This document shows positions 50,001-61,115 of a stretch of 64,000 bases of DNA, piece by piece (within the stretch, counting starts at the first letter, position 1; every line of letters begins with the position of its first letter). Under the pieces are notes generated by a model. The model ran no database searches and was not told where the DNA came from. It was given only the letters and a program-made list of their open reading frames with translations. Origin of the DNA: Sambucus nigra (lineage: Eukaryota > Streptophyta > Magnoliopsida > Dipsacales > Adoxaceae). The position numbers and the translations under genes were made by a program. Location of the stretch: positions 396,884,561 through 396,948,560 of the forward strand of contig OX422208.1 in NCBI GenBank assembly GCA_949130495.1, given 5' to 3'.

Positions 50001-52983
50001 AGTTTTCACCCTTAAATGGGATGTTTTGAAGTCTATGTGTAATTTTTGCAAATTATCATCATATTCTCGAACTGGGAGACCCGAGACTATGCGGTATGTT
50101 CCTACAAGTTGCATTGGTCCCGTGCGAGGTGTTCGTGCCTCCTACGGGGTCGTTTGGGAGATGGTTGGAGTTTTCACCCTTTAACGACCTGTTTTCAAGT
50201 CTAAGTTTGATTTTTGAAAATTATCGTCATACTCTCGAACCGGGAGACTCGGGACTACGCGGTCAGTTCTTACAATTTACATTGGTCCAGTGCGAGGTGT
50301 TCGTGCCTCATACGGGGTCGTTTGGGGGCTGGTTTGGGTTTTCACCCTTTAACGGCCTATTTTCAATTCTAAGTGTGATTTTTGCAAATTATGGTCATAC
50401 TCTCAAATCGAGAGACCCGAGACTGCGCGGTCAGTTCCTATAAGTTACATTGGTCCCGTGCGAGGTGTTCGTACCTCCTACGGGGTCGTTTGGGGGCTAG
50501 TTTGGGTTTTAACCCTTTAACGGCCTGTTTTCGAGTCTAAGTGTGATTTTTGCAAATTATCATCATACTCTCGAATCGGGAGACCCGAGACTACGCGGTC
50601 CGTTCCTACAAGTTACATTGGTCTCGTGCGAGGTGTTCGTGCCTCCTACGGGGTCGTTTGGGAGCTGGTTTGAGTTTTCACCCTTTAAAGGCATGTTTTC
50701 AAGTCTAAGTGTGATTTTTGCAAATTATCGTCATACTCTCAAACCGAGAGACCCGGGACTACGCGGTCAGTTTCTACAAGTTACATTGGTCCCGTGCGAG
50801 GTGTTCGTGCCTCCTACGGGGTTGTTTGGGAGCTGGTTTGAGTTTTCACCCTTTACAGGCCTATTTTCAAGTCTAAGTGTGATTTTTGTAAATTATCATC
50901 ATAGTCTCAAACCGGGAGACCCGGGACTACGCGGTTAGTTCCTACTAGTTACATTGGTCCCGTACGAGGTGTTCGTGTCTCCTACGGGGTCGTTTCGGGG
51001 TTGGTTTGGGTTTTCACCCTTTAACGGGCTGTTTTCAAGTCTAAGTCTGATTTTTTTAAATTAACGTCATACTCTCGAACCGGGAGACCCGGGACTACGC
51101 GGTCAGTTCCTACAAGTTACATTGGTCCCGTACGAGGTGTTCGTGCCTCCTATAGGGTCGTTTGGTGGCTGGTTTTTGTTTTCACCCTTTAATGGCTTGT
51201 TTGCAAGTCTAAGTGTGATTTTTGCAAATTATCATCATACTCTCGAACCGGGAGACCCGGGACTACGCGGTCAGTTCCTACAAGTTACATTAGTCCCGTG
51301 TGAGGTGTTCGTGCCTCCTATGGAGTCATTTTGGGGATGTTTTGGGTTTTCACCCTTTAACGGGCTATTTTCAAGTTCAAGTGTGATTTTTGCAAATTAT
51401 CATCGTACTCTCGAATCGAGAGACCCGGGACTACGCGGTCAGTTCCTATAAGTTACATTGGTCCCGTGCGAGGTGTTCGTGCCTCCTACAGGGGTCGTTT
51501 GGGGGCTGGTTTGGGTTTTCACCCTTTAGCGGCCTGTTTTCAAGTCTAAGTGTGATTTTTGCAAATTATCGTCATACTCTCAAACCGGGAGACCCGAGAC
51601 TACGCGGTCAGTTCCCATAAATTACATTGGTCTTGTGCGAGGTGTTCGTGCCTCCTACGGGGTCGTTTGGGTGCTGGTTTGGGTTTTCACTCTTTAACGG
51701 CCTGTTTTTAATTCTAAGTGTGATTTTTGTAAATTATTGTCATACTCTCAAACCGGGAGTCCCGAGACTACGCGGTCAGTTCTTACAAGTTACATTGATC
51801 CCGTCCGAGGTGCGTGCCTCCTATGGGGTCGTTTGGGTGCTGGTTTGGGTTTCACCCTTTACGGCCTGTTTTCATGTCTAAGTGTGATTTTAGCAATTTA
51901 TCGTCATACTCTCAAACTGAGAGACCCGAGACTACGCGATCAGTTCCTACAAGTTACATTGGTCCCGTGCGAGGTGTTCGTGCCTCCAACGGGGTCGTTT
52001 GGGGGCTGGTTTGGGTTTCACCATTTAACAGGCAGTTTTCAAGTCTAAGTGTGATTTTTGCAAATTATTGTCATACTCTCGAACCAGGAGACCCGAGACT
52101 TTTACGGTCAGTTCCTACAAGTTAAATTGGTCCCGTGCGAGGTGTTCGTGCCTCCTACGGGGTCATTTGGGGGCTGGTTTGGGTTTTACCCTTTAGCGGG
52201 CTATTTTCAAGTCTAAGTGTGAATTTTGCAAATTATCATCATACTCTCGAATCGGGAGACCCGAGATTACACGGTTAGTTCCTACAAGTTACAATGGTCC
52301 CGTGCGAGGTGTTCGTGCCTCCAACGGGGTCATTTGGGGGCTAGTTTGGGTTTTAACCATTTAACGACCTGTTTTCAAGTCTAAGTGTGATTTTTGCAAA
52401 TTATCGTCATACTCTAACACTGGGAGACCCAAGACTACGTGGTCAGTTCCTACAAGTAATATTGGTCCTGTGCGAGGTGTTCGTGCCTCCTACGGGGTCG
52501 TTTGGGGGCTGGTTTGGGTTTTCACCCTTTAATGGGCTGTTATCAAGTCTAAGTGTGATTTTTGCAAATTATCATCATACTCTCGAACCGGGAGACCCGA
52601 GACTATGCAGTCAGTTCCTACAAGTTACATTGGTCCCGTGCGAGGTGTTCGTGCCTCCTACGGGGTCGTTTGGAGGCTGGTTTGGGTTTTCATCTTTTAA
52701 CGACCTGTTTTTAATTCTAAGTGTGATTTTTACAAATTATCTTCATACTCTCAAATCGGGAGACCCTGGACTACGCGGTCAGTTCTTGCAAGTTATATTG
52801 GTCCCGTGCGAGGTGTTCGTGCCTCCTACGGGGTCGTTTACGGGATGGTTTGGGTTTTCATCCTTTAACGGCCTGTGTTCAAGACTAAGTGTGATTTTTG
52901 CAAATTATCATCATACTCTCGAACCGGGAGATACGGGACAACGCGGTCAATTCCAATAAGTTACATTGGTCTAGTGCGAGATG

Positions 52984-55900
52984 TTCGTGCCTCCTACGGG
53001 GTCGTTTGGGGGCTGGTTTGAGTTTTCACCCTTAAATGGGATGTTTTGAAGTCTAAGTGTAATTTTTGGGAGACCCGAGACTACGCGGTATGTTCCTACA
53101 AGTTGCATTGGTCCCGTGCGAGGTGTTCGTGCCTCCTACGGGGTGGTTTGGGAGCTGGTTGGAGTTTTCACCCTTTAACGACCTATTTTCAAGTCTAAGT
53201 GTGATTTTTGAAAATTATCTTCATACTCTCGAACCGGGAGACTCGAGACTACGCGGCCAGTTCCTACAATTTACATTGGTCCAGTGCGATGTGTTCGTGC
53301 CTCATACGGGGTCGTTTGGGGGCTGGTTTGGGTTTTCACCCTTTAACGGCCTGTTTTCAATTCTAAGTGTGATTTCTGCAAATTATCGTCATACTCTCAA
53401 GCCGAGAGACCCGAGACTGCGCGGTCAGTTCCTATAAGTTACATTAGTCCCGTGCGAGGTGTTCGTACCTCCTACGGGGTCGTTTGGGGGCTAGTTTGGG
53501 TTTTAACCCTTTAACGGCCTGTTTTCAAGTCTAAGTGTGATTTTTGCAAATTATCATCATACTCTCGAATCGGGAGACCCGAGACTACGCAGTCCGTTCC
53601 TACAAGTTACATTGGTCTCGTGCGAGGTGTTCATGCCTCCTACGGGGTCGTTTGGGAGCTGGTTTGAGTTTTCACCCTTTAAAGGCATGTTTTCAAGTCT
53701 AAGTGTGATTTTTGCAAATTATCATCATACTCTCAAACCGAGAGACCCGAGACTACGCGGTCAGTTCCTACAAGTTACATTGGTCACGTGCGAGGTGTTC
53801 GTGCCTCCTACGGGGTTGTTTGGGAGCTGGTTTGAGTTTTCACCCTTTAAAGGCCTATTTTCAAGTCTAAGTGTGATTTTTTTAAATTATCATCATAGTC
53901 TCAAACCGGGAGACCCGGGACTACGCTGTTAATTCCTACTAGTTACATTGGTCCCGTACGAGGTGTTCGTGTCTCCTACGGGGTCATTTTGGGGTTGGTT
54001 TGGGTTTTCACCCTTTAACGAGCTGTTTTCAAGTCTAAGTCTGATTTTTGCAAATTAACATCATACTCTCGAACCGGGAGACACGGGACTACGCGGTCAG
54101 TTCCTACAAGTTACATTGGTCCCGTACGAGGTGTTCGTGCCTCCTATAGAGTCGTTTGGTGGCTGGTTTTTGTTTTCACCCTTTAATAGCCTGTTTGCAA
54201 GTCTAATTGTGATTTTTGCAAATTATCATCATACTCTCGAACCGGGAGACCCGGGACTACGCGGTCAGTTCCTACAAGTTACATTGGTCCCGTGTGAGGT
54301 GTTCGTGCCACCTATGGAGTCGTTTTGGGGATGTTTTGGGTTTTCACCCTTTAACGGGCGGTTTTCAAGTTCAAGTGTGATTTGTGCAAATTATCATCGT
54401 ACTCTCGAACCGAGAGACCCGGGACTACGCGGTCAGTTCCTATAAGTTACATTGGTCCCGTGCGAGGTGTTCGTGCCTCCTACAGGGGTCGTTTGGGGGC
54501 TGGTTTGGGTTTTCACCCTTTAGCGGCCTGTTTTCAAGTCTAAGTGTGATTTTTACAAATTATCGTCATACTCTCAAACCGGGAGACCCGAGACTACGCG
54601 GTCAGTTCCCATAAATTACATTGGTCCTGTGCGAGGTGTTCGTGCCTCCTACGGGGTCGTTTGGGGGCTGGTTTGGGTTTTCACCCTTTAACGGCCTGTT
54701 TTTAATTCTAAGTGTGATTTTTCTAAATTATTGTCATACTCTCAAACCGGGAGACCCGAGACTACGCGATCAGTTCTTACAAGTTACATTGATCCCGCGC
54801 GAGGTGCGTGCCTCTTACGGGGTCGATTGGGTGCTGGTTTGGGTTTCACCCTTAACGGGCTGTTTTCAAGTCTAAGTGTGATTTTAGCAAATTATAGTCA
54901 TACTGTCAAACCGAGAGACCCGAGACTACGCGATCAGTTCCTACAAGTTACATTGGTCCCGTGCGAGGTGTTCGTGCCTCCAACAGGGTCGTTTGGGGGC
55001 TGGTTTGGGTTTCACCATTTAACGGGCAGTTTTCAAGTCTAAGTGTGATTTTTGCAAATTATTGTCATACTCTCGAACCAGGAGACCCGAGACTATGTGG
55101 TCAGTTCCTACAAGTTACATTGGTCCCGTGCGAGGTGTTCGTGCCTCCTACGGGGTCGTTTGGGGGCTGGTTTGAGTTTTCACCCTTAAATGGGATGTTT
55201 TGAAGTCTAAGTGTAATTTTTGGGAGACCCGAGACTACGCGGTATGTTCCTACAAGTTGCATTGGTCCCGTGCGAGGTGTTCGTGCCTCCTACGGGGTGA
55301 TTTGGGAGCTGGTTGGAGTTTTCACCCTTTAACGACCTATTTTCAAGTCTAAGTGTGATTTTTGAAAATTATCTTCATACTCTCGAACCGGGAGACTCGA
55401 GACTACGCGGCCAGTTCCTACAATTTACATTGGTCCAGTGCGATGTGTTCGTGCCTCATACGGGGTCGTTTGGGGGCTGGTTTGGGTTTTCACCCTTTAA
55501 CGGCCTGTTTTCAATTCTAAGTGTGATTTCTACAAATTATCGTCATACTCTCAAGCCGAGAGACCCGAGACTGCGCGGTCAGTTCCTATAAGTTACATTA
55601 GTCCCGTGCGAGGTGTTCGTACCTCCTACGGGGTCGTTTGGGGGCTAGTTTGGGTTTTAACCCTTTAACGGCCTGTTTTCAAGTCTAAGTGTGATTTTTG
55701 CAAATTATCATCATACTCTCGAATCGGGAGACCCGAGACTACGCGGTCCGTTCCTACAAGTTACATTGGTCTCGTGCGAGGTGTTCGTGCCTCCAATGGA
55801 GTCGTTTTGGGGATGTTTTGGGTTTTCACCCTTTAACGGCCTGTTTTCAAGTCCAAGTGTTATTTTTGCAAAGTATCATCGTACTCTCGAACCGAGAGAC

Positions 55901-57341
55901 CCGGGACTACGCGGTCAGTTCCTACAAGTTACATTGGTCACGTACGAGGTGTTCGTGCCTCCTACGGGGTTGTTTGGGAGCTGGTTTGAGTTTTCACCCT
56001 TTAAAGGCCTATTTTCAAGTCTAAGTGTGATTTTTGTAAATTATCATCATAGTCTCAAACCGGGAGACCCGGGACTACGCGGTTAATTCCTACTAGTTAC
56101 ATTGGTCCCGTACGAGGTGTTCGTGTCTCCTACGGGGTCATTTTGGGGTTGGTTTGGGTTTTCACCCTTTAACGAGCTGTTTTCAAGTCTAAGTCTGATT
56201 TTTGCAAATTAACATCATACTCTCGAACCGGGAGACCCGGGACTACGCGGTCAGTTCCTACAAGTTAAATTGGTCCCGTACGAGGTGTTCGTGCCTCCTA
56301 TAGAGTCGTTTGGTGGCTGGTTTTTGTTTTCACCCTTTAATGGCCTGTTTGCAAGTCTAAGTGTGATTTTTGCAAATTATCATCATACTCTCGAACCGGG
56401 AGACCCGGGACTACGCGGTCAGTTCCTACAAGTTACATTGGTCCCGTGTGAGGTGTTCGTGCCTCCTATGGAGTCGTTTTGGGGATGTTTTGGGTTTTCA
56501 CCCTTTAACGGGCGGTTTTCAAGTTCAAGTGTGATTTGTGCAAATTATCATCGTACTCTCGAACCGAGAGACCCGGGACTACGCGGTCAGTTCCTATAAG
56601 TTACATTGGTCCCGTGCGAGGTGTTCGTGCCTCCTACAGGGGTCGTTTGGGGGCTGGTTTGGGTTTTCACCCTTTAGCGGCCTGTTTTCAAGTCTAAGTG
56701 TGATTTTTACAAATTATCGTCATACTCTCAAACCGGGAGACCCGAGACTACGCGGTCAGTTCCCATAAATTACATTGGTCCTGTGCGAGGTGTTCGTGCC
56801 TCCTACGGGGTCGTTTGGGGGCTGGTTTGGGTTTTCACCCTTTAACGGCCTGTTTTTAATTCTAAGTGTGATTTTTCTAAATTATTGTCATACTCTCAAA
56901 CCGGGAGACCCGAGACTACGCGATCAGTTCTTACAAGTTACATTGATCCCGCGCGAGGTGCGTGCCTCTTATGGGGTCGTTTGGGTGCTGGTTTGGGTTT
57001 CACCCTTAACGGGCTGTTTTCAAGTCTAAGTGTGATTTTAGCAAATTATAGTCATACTGTCAAACCGAGAGACCCGAGACTACGCGATCAGTTCCTACAA
57101 GTTACATTGGTCCCGTGCGAGGTGTTCGTGCCTCCAACAGGGTCGTTTGGGGGCTGGTTTGGGTTTCACCATTTAACGGGCAGTTTTCAAGTCTAAGTGT
57201 GATTTTTGCAAATTATTGTCATACTCTCGAACCAGGAGACCCGAGAGTATGCGGTCAGTTCCTACAAGTTACATTGGTCCCGTGCGAGGTGTTCGTGCCT
57301 CCTACGGGGTCGTTTGGGGGCTGGTTTGAGTTTTCACCCTT
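52984..57341 (+). repeat. 2,154-bp tandem duplication in the array
   Basis: 52984-55137 is followed by a near-identical copy, 55138 to about 57341. Both copies contain the same rare junction, AATTTTTGGGAGACCCGAG (53061 and 55215), where about 26 bp of the usual monomer is missing. 2,154 bp is 13 monomers less 30 bp. One monomer inside the second copy (about 55795-55900) is of a different sequence class. Confidence 0.88.
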
Positions 57342-60300
57342 TAACGGCCTATTTTTAAGTCTAAGTGTGATTTTTGCAAATTATCATCCTAGTATCAAAT
57401 CGAGAGACCCGAGACTACGCGGTCAGTTCCCACAAGTTCCATTGGTCCCGTACGAGGTGTTCGTTCCTCCTACGGAGTCGTTTGGAGGCTAGTTTGAGTT
57501 CGCACTCTTTAACGGCCTGTTTTCAAGTCTAAGTGTGTTTTTTGCAAATTATCATCATACTCTCGAACCGGGAGACCCGGGTCTATGCGGTCAGTTCCTA
57601 CAAGTTACATTGGTCCCGTGGGGGGTGTTCATGCCTCATACGGGGTCGTTTGGGGGTTGGTTTGGGTTTTCACCCTTTAACGACCTGTTTTCAAGTCTAA
57701 GTGTGAGTGTTGCAAATTATCGTCATACTATCAAACAGGGAGACCTGAGACTATATGGTCAGTTCCTACAAGTTACATTGGTCCCGTGCGAGGTGTTCGT
57801 ACCTCCTACGGGGTCGTTTGGGGGCTAGTTTGGGTTTCAACCCTTAAACGGCCTGTTTTCAAGTCTAAGTATAATTTTTGTAAATTATCATCATACTCTA
57901 AAACCGGGAGACCCGAGACTACGCGGTCAGTTCTTATATGTTACATTGGTCCCGTGCGAGGTGTTCGTGCCTCCTACGGGGTCATTTGGGGTATGGTTTT
58001 GGTTTTCACCCTTTAACGACCTGTTTTCAATTCTAAGTGTGTATTTTGCAAATTATCGTCATACTCTCAAACCCAGAGACCCGAGACTACGCGATCAGTT
58101 CCTACAAGTTACATTGGTCCCGTAGGAGGTGTTTGTGGCTCCTACGGGGTCGTTTGGGGGATGATTTGGGTTTTCACCCTTTAACGGCCTATTTTCAAGA
58201 CTAAGTGCGATTTTTGCAAATTATCATCATACTCTCGAACCGGGAGACCCGGAACTACGCGGTCAGTTCCAAAAAGTTACATTGGTCCAGTGCGAGGTGT
58301 TCGTGCCTCCTATGGGGTCATTTGGGGGCTGGTTGGAGTTTTCACCCTTTAACGAGATGTTTTCAAGTCTAAGTGTAATTTTTGGAAATTATCATCATAC
58401 TCACCAACCGAGAGACCCGGGAATACGCGGTCAGTTCTTACAAGTTACATTGGTCCCGTGCGAGGTGTTCGTGCCTCCTACGGGGTTGTTTGGGAGTTGG
58501 TTTGAGTTTTCAACCTTTAAAGGCCTATTTTCATGTCTAAGTTTGATTTTTGCAAATTATCATCATAGTCTCAAACCAGGAGACCCGGGACTACTTGGTT
58601 AGTTCTTACTAGTTACATTGGTCCCGTACGAGGTGTTCATGTCTCCTACGGGGTCGTTTCGGGGTTGGTTTGGGTTTTCACTCTTTAACGGGCTGTTTTC
58701 AAGTCTAAGTCTGATTTTTGCAAATTAACATCATACTCTCGAACCGGGAGACCCGGGACTACCCGGTCAGTTCCTACAAGTTACATTGGTCCCGTACGAG
58801 GTGTTCGTGCCTCCTACAGGGTCGTTTGGTTGCTGGTTTTTGTTTTCACCCTTTAATGGCCTGTTTGCAAGTCTAAGTGTGATTTTTACAAATTATCATC
58901 ATACTCTCGAACCGGGAGACCCGGGACTACGCGGTCAGTTCCTACAAGTTACATTGGTCCCGTAAGAGGTGTTCGTGCCTCCTACAGGGTCGTTTGGTTG
59001 CTGGTTTTTGTTTTCACCCTTTAACGGCCTATTTTCAAGACTAAGTGTGATTTTTGCAAATTGTCATCATACTCTCGAACCGGGAGACCCGAAACTACGC
59101 GGTCAGTTCCAATAAGTTACATTTGTCCCGTGCGAGGTGTTCGTGCCTCCTACGGGGTCGTTTGGGGGCTGGTTGGAGTTTTCACCCTTTAACGAGATGT
59201 TTTCAAGTCTAAGTGTAATTTTTGGAAATTATCATCATACTCTCCAATCGGGAGACCCGGGACTACGCGGTCAGTTCCTACGAGTTACATTGGTCCCGTG
59301 CGAGGTGTTCATGCTTCCTATGGGGTCGTTTTGGGGCTGGTATGGGGTTTCACACTTTAACGGGCTGTTTTCAAGTCTTAAGTGTGATTCTTGCAAATTA
59401 TCGTCATACCCTCGAACCGGGAGACCCGTGACTACGCGGTTAGTTCCTACAAGTTACATTGGTCCCGTGCGAGGTGTTCGTTCCTCCTACGGGGTCGTTT
59501 GGGAGCTGGTTTGAGGTTTCACCCTTTAACGGCCCGTTTTCTAGACTAAGTGTGATTTTTGCAAATTATCGTCATACTCTCGAACCGGGAGACCCGGGAC
59601 TACGTGGTCAGTTCCTACAAGTTACCTTGGTCCCGTGCGAGGTGTTCGTGCCTCCTACGGGGTAGTTTGGGGGCTGGTTTGGGTTTTCACCTTTTAACGG
59701 GCTGTTTTCAATTCTAAGTGTGATTTTTGCAAATTACCATCATCCTCTCAAACCTAGAGACCCGAGACTACGCGGTCAGTTCCTACAAGTTACATTGGTC
59801 CCGTGCGAGGTGTTCGTTCCTCCGACGGGATCGTTTGGTGGCTGGTTTGCGTTTTCACCCTTTAATGGGTTGTTTTCAAGTCTAAGTGTGATTTTTGCAA
59901 ATTATCGTATTACTCTCAAATCGGTAGACTCGAGACTACGCCGTCAGTTCCTACAAGTTCTATTGGTCCCGTGCGAGGTGTTCGTGCCTCCTACGGGGTC
60001 GTTTGGGGGCTGGTTTGGGTTTTTACCCTTTAGCGGGTTATTTTCAAGTCTAAGTGTGAATTTTGCAAATTATCATCATACTCTCAAACCGGGAGACCCG
60101 AGACTACGTGGTTAGTTCCAACAAGTTACAATGGTCCCGTGCGAGGTGTTCGTGCCTCATACGGGGTCATTTGGGGGCTAGATTGGGTTTAAACCCTTTA
60201 ACGACCTGTTTTCAAGTCTAAGTGTGATTTTTGCAATTTATCGTCATACTCTAAAACTGGGAGACCCAAGACTACGCGATCAGTTACTACAAATTACATT

Positions 60301-61059
60301 GGTCCCGTGCGAGGTGTTCGTGCCTCCTACGGGGTCGTTTGGGGGCTGGTTTGGGTTTTCACCCTTTAATGGGTTGTTATCAAGTCTAAGTGTGATTTTT
60401 GCAAATTATCATCATACTCTCGAACTGGGAGACCCGAGACTATGCAGTCAGTTCCTACAAGTTACATTAGTCCCGTGCGAGGTGTTCGTGCCTCCTACGG
60501 GGTCGTTTGGAGGCTGGTTTGGGTTTTCAACCTTTAACGGCCTGTTTTTAATTTTATGTGTGATTTTTACAAATTATCGTCATACTCTCAAATCGTGAGA
60601 CCCTGGACTACGCGGTCAGTTCTTGCAAGTTATATTGGTCCCGTGCGAGGTGTTCGTGCCTCCTACGGGGTCGTTTATGGTCTGGTTTCGGTTTTCACCC
60701 TTTAACGGCCTGTGATCAAGACTAAGTGTGATTTTTGCAAATTATTATCATACTCTCGAACCGGGAGATACGGGACAACGTGGTCAATTTCAATAAGTTA
60801 CATTGGTATAGTGCGAGGTGTTCGTGCCTCCTACGGGGTCCTTTGGAGGCTGGTTTGAGTTTTCACCCTTAAATGGGATGTTTTGAAGTCTAAGTGTGAT
60901 TTTTGCAAATTATCGTCATACTCTATAACTGGAGACCCAAGACTACGCGATCAGTTCCTACAAGTTACATTGGTCCCGTGCGAGGTGTTCGTGCCTCCTA
61001 CGGGGTCGTTTGGGGGTTGGTTTGGGTTTTCACCCTTTAATGGGTTGTTATCAAGTCTA

Positions 61060-61115
61060 AGTGTGATTTTTGAAAATTATCATCATACTCTCGATGCAGT
61101 CAGTTCCTACAAGTT
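61060..61115 (+). repeat. Monomer with an internal deletion of about 20 bp
   Basis: CTCTCGA passes directly into TGCAGTCAG near 61093, so the usual GGGAGACCCGAGACT part is lost. This is a private deletion that shortens the spacing of the flanking cassette markers. Confidence 0.75.
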
